Below are positions 23,343 to 33,804 of a DNA stretch of 64,000 bases, piece after piece. The position numbers and the translations under genes were made by a program. Every line of letters begins with the position of its first letter. Within the stretch, counting starts at the first letter, position 1. The stretch covers positions 10,447,001-10,511,000 of the forward strand of contig CM040088.1 in the NCBI GenBank assembly GCA_022496805.1, in the 5' to 3' direction. The DNA is from Pohlia nutans. Taxonomy: Eukaryota; Streptophyta; Bryopsida; Bryales; Mniaceae. The notes under the pieces were generated by a model. That model searched no databases. It worked only from the letters and a program-made list of their open reading frames with translations, and had not been told where the DNA came from.

Positions 23343-24165
23343 GGGCGTTTGTATGGTACGGTCCACTAGAATTCTTGTTCATGTTCACATTTTTGAAGAA
23401 TTTGAGAATTTGAAAAATCCATTTCAGAGAGAGAAAAGTATTTTGTGAAATCTAAAGTAGTAGGATGAACCGTACCAATAAAAGAGAAAAAAAAATTGAT
23501 AGAAAATTAAAAATTTGGCATAATATTTTAATGGAGGATGAAACAGAGGGTAAACTAGTGCATTGTCACAGTGCATGGTATGCACTCTAAATTCTAAAAG
23601 AGAAGGAGAACAGAGGGTTGTGGATGGACTTTTGAGCTACAAATTTTTCTAGTGTTCAAATATGTGAAGAAACATATCTTTCAAATTTTTCAAATTTTTT
23701 TGAATTGATTAAAGTTTCAAATTTTAAAATGTGTTATTTTTGGGAGGGATTAATTGTTTCTCTATTTTTTAAAACTTTTTTGATGTATTTATTTTCTGAA
23801 TGTGCTTGAAAATGAAATTTTGCTGGTTGGATTATTTATATATTTTTAAATATAGAATCAAACGTGAGCTATATTTACATTCACAGTTTGATCATAAATT
23901 GGTAAAGCTATTATTAAAATGGGAGTTTTGATGCTCAAAATCTTCAACACAAAATCATTTTAACATTCTAAAATCTTATTTTTTGAATAATATGTACATA
24001 AAACTAAAAGTTGGTTCTTTCATTTTTCATTGAATCATTGCTACATAGTTTTCAAATTGGTTTGAAAGTTAGCTTTTTAGACAAAATGCTCAAAGTGCAC
24101 AAACGTGCACCAAAATGTAATTAGTTCACCAAGAGGAATTAGTGGACCGTACCATACAAACGCCC
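23343..24165. mobile_element. 823-bp inverted-repeat element, GTAG duplication
   Basis: Inverted ends GGGCGTTTGTATGGTACGG and CCGTACCATACAAACGCCC continue past GTCCACTA and are flanked by GTAG at 23339-23342 and 24166-24169. Interior AT-rich and non-coding. Ends resemble Tourist starts (GGGCGTTTG) but the 4-base duplication does not fit that group, so the superfamily is open. Confidence 0.75.
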
Positions 24166-24169
24166 GTAG

Positions 24170-25045
24170 AACAAAGAGGATTTAAAATAAAAAGAAGTAA
24201 ACCATTTGTAAGTGTAAGAACTTTTGTTTATCAAACTTAGTTTATATAATAAGTGTTCATAAACAGAAATTTATTGCTACAGGTTAAACCTATTTGACAA
24301 TGTAAAAGAATTAAAAATCCTACATTCAAGTCTTTGTCCTTAAAAGCTATGTTGACTAAAGACTTAGTCGTGGACTTAGTTTCGTAGAACTACCCTTTCA
24401 CTAGTATAATAGCATGACTTTTGTTTGTTGTGACATGATGATTTGGATGGTGATGATGGAAGTTAGCTAGTTCACAAATATGTATTTATTTAGTAGATTG
24501 TAGGCCCAATTTTAAAGCCTCACTTAAATGACTTGCAAAAATCTCCAAAATTCTGCAAGTCAATGGTTGAGCAACTTTAGGAAAAATATCTATTTCTAAA
24601 AATATTCAAATTCACTCATTCAACATTTGAGTGAATGTAAATGTCACTCAATTCCTATCGTAGAACATTTCCAATGGAGAGGGTGCCTAAGTATCCTTTT
24701 AACAACTGATCTCCTTTTGGTGCACGAAGATAAATCCCTCAAATATTTTTCTATAATTTTTTCTTCAACGACAATTTGACATTGAATTTACAACACTTTG
24801 ATTCAGGTATTTTTGAACAATTATAGAATTAGTTATGAGTTATGAAAGTTTGCAACTATAAGTCTTTATTTGTTCTCCTAAATGGAGGAAAAACACTCAC
24901 CACTTATTCTTTAATGAACCTTGCCTCCAAGACTTTAAAAAATAAAAATAAAATTGGAAGTGAACTTGTGTAGTTTCTACTTTTAACACCATTAATGTTA
25001 CAAAAACCAAAATGGAGGAAAAAAACACTCACCACAAATGTGTGT
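24170..25045. other. AT-rich intergenic DNA; nothing recognised
   Basis: No reading frame or repeat boundary that I can support. Confidence 0.4.
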
Positions 25046-25048
25046 ACA

Positions 25049-25188
25049 CACTAGTACAAAGGGCTCCCTATTTCATCATAAATGACCACCAATAAGTGTC
25101 CAATTCCACTAAAGATCTAATTTTTTGGTGAAATTGAACACTTTTTGGTGGTCATTTTTGGTGAATCAGGGAGCCTTTTGCAGTAGCG
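25049..25188. mobile_element. CACTA-type MITE
   Basis: Starts CACTAGTACAAAGGGCTCCC and ends GGGAGCCTTTTGCAGTAGCG (imperfect inverted repeats). Flanked by ACA at 25046-25048 and 25189-25191. 140 bp. Confidence 0.75.
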
Positions 25189-25191
25189 ACA

Positions 25192-26119
25192 ATGTGCACT
25201 GAATGGTTTTGGACTTTAAAAAATAAAATTGTAGAACTGTATGATAGAAAGGTTGCTAATTGTCAATCAACTAATAGCATCAGCCTCAAAACCTATATAA
25301 TAAGAGGATTGGCAATGACCAACCTTATGAAGTTCATAATTCAAATTTATAATTATATATAGTTTTGTACCATGCAATTTTAATGAAAGCTGTATTTTTT
25401 CCAAGTTGTTTTGGAAAAAATCTCGACCCTTCAACGTCAAACCTAATCCAAAGGGTTACATTTTTTTCATTTTTCAAAGTGCTTTGAGCATTAATATGTT
25501 ACACTAAAAAAATATTTTGTTCAATTTTATTTTTCATACATCATCTATGACATAAATAACTAGGGCTCCTCTTCTCTACGCACCATCACTGACGAAGTGA
25601 AAGGCCATGAAATTGAATAAGACGTGAAAGGCTAGGTTACTTTACATAATAGTTACTTCAAATAATGACTGAACGGAACAGTTATGGGAAAACCATTTTA
25701 AAATGTGAAAAATTAGGTTACATCATAGAAAGATTACATCATAAAAAACCATGCTCTAAAATTGTCGACTGTCAGCTTGGGACTCACTTATAAACCCTAC
25801 AATCGTTGAAAAGCGACAAGTGAAACCTATAGTCATCAATACCATTTTTCTAAACCAGCTCCGACCTACGGTCATCACTGAAGTATATATTTACATATTT
25901 AGAATGTAATTTCATTTCAATCATATTTAGAGGCCAAAATCCAAAAACAAATTCAAAAATTTAAAGAAAAAGTGTGTCCTATGAAAGGGTTAACCTAATC
26001 AAGTGGGTTTCGGCTCCTCCACCTTAACCCTTTTCTTACTATGAGAAAACATCCCAGTGCTCTACGTGTGACACTAAACATTTTTGGCATTGGAAATAAT
26101 TTGCCATGCAATATTCCTG
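25192..26119. other. AT-rich intergenic DNA
   Basis: No gene seen. GGGTTAACC at 25987 and TTAACCC at 26025 are reminiscent of, but not convincing as, TTAA-element ends. Confidence 0.4.
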
Positions 26120-26750
26120 CAGGCTGAATTATTTGGATGTCCTCAACTCCTTTTCATGTAAGGTGGTGCAGTCCCATCTGTAACTCACCAGATGCAGATA
26201 CATGGCTACATGTACTTTTACTATGCAAACAACACCATATACACGCACTAAGAACCAAAAGACACAATAAAGCGGTATGGGAATTAAGAAAATTAACACT
26301 ATCCTCAAATAAATCAAGATGCTACACTCTCATGAATGCGGGCACATTCAACAACAACCCACAAGAAAACACAGTTCCTCCATGGTTATTACCATGTACT
26401 TGTAATCAACAAAGATGTCAATGTAATGCCAGATTCAAACCAAATATATTATGCATTAAAGGCCTCCCATACCAAAGCCCACCTCCTCTAAACCCCGACG
26501 ATAACCTAACCATACAATTCATAGAATTCACATACACAAACGACAGATTTTCACCAAAAACAATTGGCAGATTTTTTTTAAAATACCAACCTCTAATTAA
26601 TAACATCATACAACAAGGTTGGAAAGTAGATCCTATCATAGTCATTACAGCTGGAGCTAGAGGAACCACACACGTTCCCTCAATGAAACAACTAGAAACA
26701 AAATTCAACATTTGCGAAACCTCCATAAAACACACATTCAAAGTAATAAA
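26120..26750 (+). mobile_element. second LINE copy, 5' part (split by copia)
   Basis: Continuous with 32400-32986 once the LTR retrotransposon is removed. The junction reads ...AATAAA / ATAAATACC, matching the uninterrupted copy at 12897-12909. It extends about 60 codons further upstream than the first copy. Confidence 0.85.
26137..26750 (+). pseudogene. LINE ORF2 C-terminus with CCHC knuckle and endonuclease domain (disrupted)
   Basis: The frame opens just after a TGA. It encodes CSPICNSPDADTWLHVLLLC, a C-x3-C-x9-H-x4-C knuckle like the one preceding the restriction-like endonuclease of R2/R4-type LINEs. IHALRTKRHNKAVWELRKL follows, then the same endonuclease block as the first copy. The catalytic KPD reads KPN here. 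The ORF is cut by the copia LTR, so the last predicted residues are LTR sequence. The element was inactive by truncation before or apart from the copia insertion. Confidence 0.75.
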
Positions 26751-27068
26751 TATTGAAGGTTAGATTAGAATGCCAAAGCCTCACACAAACACTTGGAATG
26801 CATAGGAAAGAGATAATCTTTACTCATGGGCTGCCCCTCTTAAGTAGCACACCCAAGGGAGTCCCATTGGCAAACCATATGGGACATCAGCCCATACTCC
26901 ACTCCTAGTACACTAGGATCAGCCCATATCACTTGGGAGACCCAATTCTCATTACTTCTAACTAGTACCACTTCTCTAGTTGCAACTCTAGCTCATTCGC
27001 ATCATCTACTCTAGCTAATGTGCATGGCTATGAGCAACTTCAGCCCACGCAATCATCCTACTTCAACA
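26751..27068 (-). repeat. copia 3' LTR
   Basis: In element orientation it runs TGTTGAAG...CTTCAATA, so the terminal dinucleotides are TG...TA rather than TG...CA. Four substitutions distinguish it from the other LTR (at 26869-26870, 26967, 27006 and 27022 approximately). Confidence 0.95.
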
Positions 27069-30000
27069 CTCCCACTTTGCGAATAGCCAAAGCCTTCGAG
27101 CCCAAATGCCACCACTAGTCTTTGATGTCGATCTCTCGCAAGAGCCTTTGTCAGCACGTCCGCCACCATGTGCTCCGTTGGACAATACTTCAACTCTATC
27201 ACCTTCATCTCTAACTTCTCTCGAATGAAGTGATATTGCACATCAATGTGCTTTGTACGTGAGTGATGCGTTGGATTCTTCGCCAATGACATACTCCCTT
27301 GGTTGTCACACATGATTGTTGTAGCCTCCTCTTGAGTGCATCTCACATCCGCCATTAGTTGCCTCAACCAAATGGCCTCCTTCGTACCGTGGCTCGTCGC
27401 CATGTACTCCGCCTCAACCGTTGACGTGGCCGTGGTTTGTTGGCGCTTGCTATTCCATGAAACGGCCCCCGATCCAACTTTGAACATGTACCCCGTGGTC
27501 GATCTACGATCATTGGTATCACCCGCATAATCCGCATCACAATACCCACTCAACACAATGTTGTCACCTCCAAGACACAACCTCACATCACTTGTGCTTT
27601 TCAAGTACCGCATGATCCTCTTGACCGCAACCCAATGACTTGAACCCGGTCTTGCCATGTGTTGACTCACAGCGCTGATTGGATACGCAAGGTCCGGCCT
27701 TGTTGCAATCATAGCATACATCAATGACCCTACAGCTTGCTTGTATGGCACATCCACCATAGATTGAGCCTCTAATGCATACTCCTCATCGGTGAGTTTC
27801 ACGAGTTTGGAATTCACATCCAATGGAGTGCCAACCGGTTTGCAATCCTCCATGCCAAAGCGTTTGAGAACATCCATAACATACTTGCTTTGATTCATCG
27901 TTATGGTGCGTGTTGCTCTATCTCGCACAAACTCAACTCCTAAACAAAAGTGCAACTCACCGAGATCACTCATCTCGTACTCGTTCTCAAGCATTGCCTT
28001 CAATGCCTTCAAAGAGCTCATACAACTTGCAAGGATGATCAAATCATCCACATATATGATCATGATGACCACATGTTGCCCCTTTTGCATGAAATACAAG
28101 CTGTGATCAGCGATGCTCCTTGTGAACCCGATATGAACAAGAAACGTGTCAATCTTTTGATACCATGCGCGTGGAGATTGCTTCAACCCATACAATGACT
28201 TGTTCAACTTGCAAACAAGGTTCTCATTACCTCGTTGCACAAATCCTTCGGGTTGTACCATGTAGATGTCCTCGTCCAACTCGCCGTTCAAGAACGCCGT
28301 CTTCACATCCATTTGATGCATTTCCAAATCCATGGCAGCCCCGATGGCCAAAATGCATCGAATAGTGGTGAATTTCGCCACCGGTGCAAAGGTCTCATGA
28401 AAATCAACACCTTCGATTTGTGAAAAGCCCTTTGCCACCAATCTTGCCTTATAACGAACCACATCACCCGTTGCATCTCTCTTTGCACGAAATACCCACT
28501 TACAACCGATAGCATTGCGATTCTTGGGGAGGGGAGTCAATTCCCAAGTGCCATTGTCCATCAACGATTTGTACTCCTCTTGCATGGCTTGCTCCCACTT
28601 GTTTGCATCATCACAACTCAACGCTTCACGAATCGTCAATGGAGCATCTAAAAGTGCAACGTTTGCATGCTCTTCCTCACCTTGAGGGAGAATATGATTC
28701 TTCCACCACTCGCCAAGTGGTCTACGATTTCTCTCTGGATAACGACGATCGCTCGAGGATGCATTGTCTTCAACCGCCGTTGCTTGTGCCTTTTTCTCGC
28801 CATTCTTCGTCTTCAAAGGTGACTCCTTAATATGCTCCTCGTCACCACCATCTTCGTCATCCTCGTCTTGATCAACAATATCAATAACGGGAGATTTGGA
28901 AGATTGGTCCACAATGGTCGGTTTATCGTCACTTCTCCCACTTGGACCATCGTCCAAATTGTCTTCAACCTTGGAATTCTCGCAAAATGTCACATCACGA
29001 GCTCGAATGATCTTCTTGGTCTCGAGCGACATAAGCCTATACGCCTTGGTACCTTCACAATATCCAAGAAACACACATTTTGTTGCCTTGGCCTCAAGTT
29101 TGGTTCTTTGAGAATCGGGTACCTTTGCAAATGCGATGCATCCAAATGTGCGCATGTGCTCCACGCGGGGTGGCCTCCCACTCCACGCTTGCTCTGGTGT
29201 CATGTTTTGAACCGCACTCGTCGGGCATCGGTTGCGTGTGTACACCGCAGTCACCACCGCTTCCGCCCAAAGGTCCAAACCCAAATTTTGTGCATGCAAC
29301 ATACTCCTTGCCATTTCCACAATTGTTCGATTTGCACGCTCTGCAACTCCGTTTTCTTGTGGTGTATATGGCGTTGTCGTTTGTCTAGCAATGCCTTCTT
29401 TCTTCAATAACTCTCCAAATTGGTTGGACAAGAACTCGCCGCCATTATCCGATCGAAACACCTTGATCTTGTGCTCGGATTGCTTCTCAACCAACGTCTT
29501 GAACTCTTTGAACTTCTCAAAACACTCGCTCTTTGCTTTGATCGGATACAACCATATCTTCCTCGAAAAATCATCAATGAACGTCACAAAATACTTGCAA
29601 CCCCCCATAGACGTGGTCTTCATCGGACCACACACGTCGGAATGCACAATCTCAAGAACCTTGGTTGCACGAGTTGCCCCATCAACTGGAAACGGTGAGC
29701 GTTGTTGCTTGCCTTCAATACAACCCTCACATGTGAATGAACTAGGCGCGACGTGTGATTGTGCAAGATCCATGCCACTTACCATTCCACGCAGTGCTTT
29801 CACACTCTTGACATTCAAATGCCCGAGACGACGATGCCACAACGCCAACTTGTCTTCGTTTGAATTCGATTGCACCAACGTTGCGGATTCCGCCGCGTGT
29901 ATCTTGGAAAACTTGATTTGGTACAAGCCGCTGACTTCGTGTATAATGGCCACCTCCTCACGACTTGGAGACAACACAAAACACCCTTGGTCGCTAAATT

Positions 30001-31153
30001 CCACTCGCAAATGCTTCATCACCAAATGTCGCACCGATAAAAGATTTGCCTTCAACTTGGGAACGTGGAGGACATCATGGATGGTAATTGTCTTCACACG
30101 ACCCTTCACCTCGGTGTCTACGACGATGGATCCTTTACCCACGGCTTGAAGAACCGTATCATCACCCAAAATGACATTCTTTGGAGATATGACGTGATAT
30201 GATTGGAAACAAGTCCTAATGGGCGCCATGTGACTCGAGGCTCCCGAATCAACAATCCAATCGATCACACTACCATTGCATGACACGTCACTTGCCATCA
30301 TTGCATACTCGTCCCCGTCATCACTACAAGAAGAGACGCTAGTCATAAATGCGTACTCATCACCTGCATCGTTGACCTTTGTATTGTTGGCACTTTCCTC
30401 TCTCTTGCGTTTGTAGCAAAATTTTGCCAAGTGGCCCTTCTTACCGCAATAGTAGCATACCTTGTCTGTAGAGCTCCCACTCGCACCGCTCCTGGATTGC
30501 TTCACCATAAGCGCCGCGCTATCGCCACGAGTCTCGTTCTCTTTGCGCCGCGAGAGTTCATGCAACAACCGTGATGTCACATAATCAAGAGTGAGCTCGC
30601 TAATGGGCCTACTCTCCATAGCAACGATAAGATACTCGTACGACGGCGGCAAACTCTCGAGGAGCGTCATAACGATATCACCGTCGGTAATGTTGACGTC
30701 TGCGCCGTTGAGCTGATCCGCAAGAGCCTTGACTTTGTTGATGTGCGCCAACATGTCGTCGTTTTCTTCCATCTTGATGGTGAAAAACTTGCGCCTCAAA
30801 AACAAGATATTGACCAAGCTCTTTGCCTCATGAATATTGCAAAGCTTGGCCCATGCCTCGGCGGGAGTCTTGCACGACCGAATATGAGAAAGCTGGGAAT
30901 CAGAAAGATTAAGAGCCAAAATCGCAAAGGCCTTTTTCTCTCGCCGAGTGTACGCAGTTCGTACCCTAGCCTCGGCGTCGGACGAAGGCGGTTCCTCACT
31001 ACCCTCAACTATCTCCCACAATTCTTTTTCGGCCATGACCATTTCCATCTTGAATTTCCACAAGTGGAAGTTGACGCCATCGAACTTGTCTACAACCTTA
31101 GCACCTTCACCCTCAAATGTAGCCATATTCTTGATTGAAGGACGTACGCTCAC
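27053..31153 (-). CDS. copia Gag-Pol polyprotein, intact
   Basis: A single 1366-residue frame without stops. Order on the protein: a Gag/UBN2-type region from residue ~10 (FDGVNFHLWKFKMEMVM); a zinc knuckle CYYCGKKGHLAKFC near 234-247; aspartic protease VDSGASSH near 300; a GAG-pre-integrase HRRLGHLN region near 440; an integrase core with HSDVCGPM, FRSDNGGEF and TPQENGVAER (D,D,E) around 500-605; a reverse transcriptase with KARLVAKGFSQ and YVDDLIIL near 1034; and RNase H with CDADYAGD and STVEAEYM near 1206-1250. Integrase before RT is the copia arrangement. MSVRPSIKN is the longest start; a second ATG (MATFEGEG) follows nine codons on. The last codons overlap the polypurine tract and the LTR. 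Confidence 0.95.
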   Translation of the reverse strand: MSVRPSIKNMATFEGEGAKVVDKFDGVNFHLWKFKMEMVMAEKELWEIVEGSEEPPSSDAEARVRTAYTRREKKAFAILALNLSDSQLSHIRSCKTPAEAWAKLCNIHEAKSLVNILFLRRKFFTIKMEENDDMLAHINKVKALADQLNGADVNITDGDIVMTLLESLPPSYEYLIVAMESRPISELTLDYVTSRLLHELSRRKENETRGDSAALMVKQSRSGASGSSTDKVCYYCGKKGHLAKFCYKRKREESANNTKVNDAGDEYAFMTSVSSCSDDGDEYAMMASDVSCNGSVIDWIVDSGASSHMAPIRTCFQSYHVISPKNVILGDDTVLQAVGKGSIVVDTEVKGRVKTITIHDVLHVPKLKANLLSVRHLVMKHLRVEFSDQGCFVLSPSREEVAIIHEVSGLYQIKFSKIHAAESATLVQSNSNEDKLALWHRRLGHLNVKSVKALRGMVSGMDLAQSHVAPSSFTCEGCIEGKQQRSPFPVDGATRATKVLEIVHSDVCGPMKTTSMGGCKYFVTFIDDFSRKIWLYPIKAKSECFEKFKEFKTLVEKQSEHKIKVFRSDNGGEFLSNQFGELLKKEGIARQTTTPYTPQENGVAERANRTIVEMARSMLHAQNLGLDLWAEAVVTAVYTRNRCPTSAVQNMTPEQAWSGRPPRVEHMRTFGCIAFAKVPDSQRTKLEAKATKCVFLGYCEGTKAYRLMSLETKKIIRARDVTFCENSKVEDNLDDGPSGRSDDKPTIVDQSSKSPVIDIVDQDEDDEDGGDEEHIKESPLKTKNGEKKAQATAVEDNASSSDRRYPERNRRPLGEWWKNHILPQGEEEHANVALLDAPLTIREALSCDDANKWEQAMQEEYKSLMDNGTWELTPLPKNRNAIGCKWVFRAKRDATGDVVRYKARLVAKGFSQIEGVDFHETFAPVAKFTTIRCILAIGAAMDLEMHQMDVKTAFLNGELDEDIYMVQPEGFVQRGNENLVCKLNKSLYGLKQSPRAWYQKIDTFLVHIGFTRSIADHSLYFMQKGQHVVIMIIYVDDLIILASCMSSLKALKAMLENEYEMSDLGELHFCLGVEFVRDRATRTITMNQSKYVMDVLKRFGMEDCKPVGTPLDVNSKLVKLTDEEYALEAQSMVDVPYKQAVGSLMYAMIATRPDLAYPISAVSQHMARPGSSHWVAVKRIMRYLKSTSDVRLCLGGDNIVLSGYCDADYAGDTNDRRSTTGYMFKVGSGAVSWNSKRQQTTATSTVEAEYMATSHGTKEAIWLRQLMADVRCTQEEATTIMCDNQGSMSLAKNPTHHSRTKHIDVQYHFIREKLEMKVIELKYCPTEHMVADVLTKALARDRHQRLVVAFGLEGFGYSQSGSVEVG
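27069..27078 (-). promoter_or_regulatory. copia polypurine tract
   Basis: Reads AAAGTGGGAG on the minus strand, directly before the TGTTGAAG start of the 3' LTR. This is where plus-strand priming would occur. Confidence 0.8.
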
Positions 31154-32063
31154 AAAATTCAGCCCCTAGAAAGCTAAGAAAAATTGTTTTTTTTATGATT
31201 TTTGACAATTTTGTGATTTGTGAAGCAATTTGCACACGTATGTGCTTCTAATGCCTCCAAACTAATTCCAAACACTAAATCAGCACCTTTGTGCTACACA
31301 TCAACCTCACAACACTCAATCGTGATGGTTCTTAGTGAATTTGCACAAGATCATACCACAACACCCTAACTAGGAGAATTGCACACTCGTTGGCTCAAAT
31401 CCACTCAAATCAGCACCCTTGTGCTTCACAACATGTAATGCACCCTATGGACACCCTTGTGCCTTCCAAGGACTCTAAATCAATGCAAATTCAGCCCCTT
31501 CAAGTCCTAATTGCATTGAAATTCATCAAATCAGCCCCGTTGTGCATTCACTAACCCAAACTCTAATTTTGAGCACTCCAAGGGCATAACTCACATTCCA
31601 AACCCTTGTGCAAGAATTGCAATACCAAAATCAGATTGTAGACTCACCCCAAGAGCCTCAAAGCATAAAAGTGCCTTGCAACAACACAAGTGCACAAATT
31701 GAGCACAAATTGAGTCAATAAGCTCCAATAAGCTCCAATAAGCTCCAATATACTCCAACAAGCACCAATAAGCTCCAAAGCTCCAATTCAGCCCTTGTAG
31801 ACGTGTATAAACTCCAAAAGTGCTCCAAAGTGCTCGAAAAGCTCCAAATCAACAAATGATAGCTCCAAAGTGCGAATTCAGCCCTCCAACACGTAGATTA
31901 AAGGTAGGAAGATTGTAATACCTCCCAATGTCGAAATCAGCCCACCAAAGCTCGAATTCAGCCCTCCAAAGTTCCAAATCAGCGCTCCAATACTCCAAAA
32001 TCAGCGCTCCAACGCACGACCTCCACATAATGAGCAATCTAATCTTTGACTCACGCAAAACAC
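31154..32063 (-). other. copia 5' leader with short-unit repeats
   Basis: About 900 bases between the primer-binding site and the ORF. It has a tandem array of AGCTCCAATA units at 31720-31790 (plus strand) and many scattered CAGCCC/CAGCACC motifs. No ORF of note. Confidence 0.7.
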
Positions 32064-32067
32064 ATGA

Positions 32068-32081
32068 GTGGGCCCATAACC
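32068..32081 (-). promoter_or_regulatory. copia primer-binding site, internal initiator-tRNA type
   Basis: Immediately after the 5' LTR the minus strand reads GGTTATGGGCCCAC. This is complementary to the anticodon stem-loop of plant initiator tRNA-Met (GUGGGCCCAUAACC, from memory), not to a tRNA 3' end. It implies a half-tRNA primer as described for Drosophila copia. Confidence 0.75.
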
Positions 32082-32399
32082 TATTGAAGGTTAGATTAGA
32101 ATGCCAAAGCCTCACACAAACACTTGGAATGCATAGGAAAGAGATAATCTTTACTCATGGGCTGCCCCTCTTAAGTAGCACACCCAAGGGAGTCCCCTTG
32201 GCAAACCATATGGGACATCAGCCCATACTCCACTCCTAGTACACTAGGATCAGCCCATATCACTTAGGAGACCCAATTCTCATTACTTCTAACTAGTACC
32301 ACTTCTCTAGTTGCAACTCTAGCTCATTCGCATCATTTACTCTAGCTAATGCGCATGGCTATGAGCAACTTCAGCCCACGCAATCATCCTACTTCAACA
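32082..32399 (-). repeat. copia 5' LTR
   Basis: 318 bp, same ends as the partner LTR. It carries the element's promoter by family rule; I could not place a TATA box confidently. Confidence 0.95.
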
Positions 32400-32986
32400 A
32401 TAAATACCATTGCCATACAGTATGCCGGATCTATCCTTTTACATAAAAGGCGTATAGAGAATAATCAAACAATACCAACAGACGTAGTACATTAAAAGAG
32501 GGAAGGTAGTGGTGAAAACCACTGTTAGCCACTCTTTTCAAACAATTAGCTCTTCTTGTCTCAGGGATAGGTAGGGCCGGTTGGTTGGTACAACTTTCTT
32601 GCCATGACAACTCACTAGCAGCGCCAAGCCATGTGTATCACACCACTGCTCAAACGAGCCCAATAGGTTTCGAACCCGGACCACATAAATGTGATACAAC
32701 ACCCATCACCAACCAACCAAAGAACTCATGGCTTGGCGATAATAATTAACCCAAAACAGACCTTTATGCTATCTCGCACCTAACCATCATTAATTTGCTA
32801 TTTTTTGTTACTGATATTGTTACTTTGTTTTGGTTACTATAGTGTCCATCCTCGAAAGGGGAGAGTAGTATTGTTCCAATGTCCCTTTGTCCAGTGGGCA
32901 TCGGGTCATTGACATTACGAACGGACACTTTATTCACGCCGGCCCTTTTTAGGGTCGGTGTTTCTATCTATCTATCTATCTATCTA
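32400..32986 (+). mobile_element. second LINE copy, 3' part after copia insertion
   Basis: Resumes with ATAAATACCATTGCCATAC (the target duplication, then the LINE coding end) and has the stop at about 32494. It continues through the 3' UTR including the antisense tRNA-like segment, ending in six or so TCTA units (32962-32986). Confidence 0.85.
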
Positions 32987-33024
32987 AGGTGGTGTTGTTG
33001 AGCTTTAGAGAGAAAGAAATGGGA

Positions 33025-33290
33025 CAACGTTTTTAAGCCATGATGTATGCCTTCACCATCCAACCACATAACTCATGACTTGGCAATCTTAAACCATACC
33101 AAAATCAAATTATACCAAACAAATACCCAATCACTAAATAGGTTACTTATACTAGTTACTGATTACTAAAGTGTCTATTTTCATAAGAGGAGAGTAGTTT
33201 TGCACCAATGGCCCTTTGTTCAGTGAGCATGGGTCATTGTCATTACGAACATACTCTTTATTCACGCCGACCTCGAAAGAGGTTTAGAGT
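33025..33290 (+). mobile_element. diverged LINE 3'-tail fragment
   Basis: Carries ATAACTCATGACTTGGC, a GGAGAGTAGTTTTGCACCAATGG block and TTTATTCACGCCGACC, all matching the LINE 3' UTR but more decayed. It lies directly behind the second LINE copy. Confidence 0.6.
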
Positions 33291-33531
33291 TCCAATTCAA
33301 TGTTTTTTCTTTTTTTTCTTCTGGTTATATTTCGCCATATTTCTCTACAAAATATGGCATCTCTCTATTGTTAAGGGGAAAAGTGAGAAAATTTTGTTTT
33401 TTTGGCCAAATTTTCTCTATATTTTTTGTGAAGATAACCATATTTTGTGAAGAGAACTACCAAAATATGAAAAAAAATCTATCAAAATATGATTGTAAAC
33501 TTAAGATTTTGCCAAATATTCTTTCCCATTT

Positions 33532-33560
33532 TTTTACGTCGCCAGTTAGGCGACGTAAAA
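33532..33560. other. perfect 12-bp stem hairpin
   Basis: TTTTACGTCGCC, loop AGTTA, GGCGACGTAAAA. It could be the core of a decayed inverted-repeat element; no terminator role is implied in a eukaryote. Confidence 0.8.
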
Positions 33561-33646
33561 TAAGAAACACAGAAAAAACACTGTTTCTATCTATCTATCA
33601 TGCATTCATTCATGCTGTATGTATGATGTACGCACAGGTGTACTTC

Positions 33647-33703
33647 ATTGGTACTGAAAGCATCCTTTTTCTCCCAAAGCCTGCATTGAGTTTCAGTACC
33701 AAT
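33647..33703. other. 13-bp inverted repeat
   Basis: ATTGGTACTGAAA at 33647-33659 and its exact inverse TTTCAGTACCAAT at 33691-33703. Confidence 0.75.
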
Positions 33704-33804
33704 TTGCACAACTTCAATCACCCTGTCAGATACCGGTATCAATAGCTGAGTGTGCCTTACTGTCTAGAAATAAAACCAAAATGAAATAGTTGAACTACCA
33801 GTAA

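Larger units (their letters stand above)
26751..32399 (-). mobile_element. complete Ty1/copia LTR retrotransposon
   Basis: 5.65 kb element in reverse orientation. LTRs are 26751-27068 and 32082-32399, both 318 bp, with four differences by eye. It is bounded by a perfect 5-bp duplication ATAAA (26746-26750 and 32400-32404). One intact ORF, a primer-binding site and a polypurine tract are present. It sits inside a LINE copy. LTR similarity and the intact ORF indicate a recent insertion. Confidence 0.95.

Noticed and set aside
28832..30149. Long plus-strand ORFs of 192 and 305 codons
   Set aside because: They are antisense shadows of the copia polyprotein.
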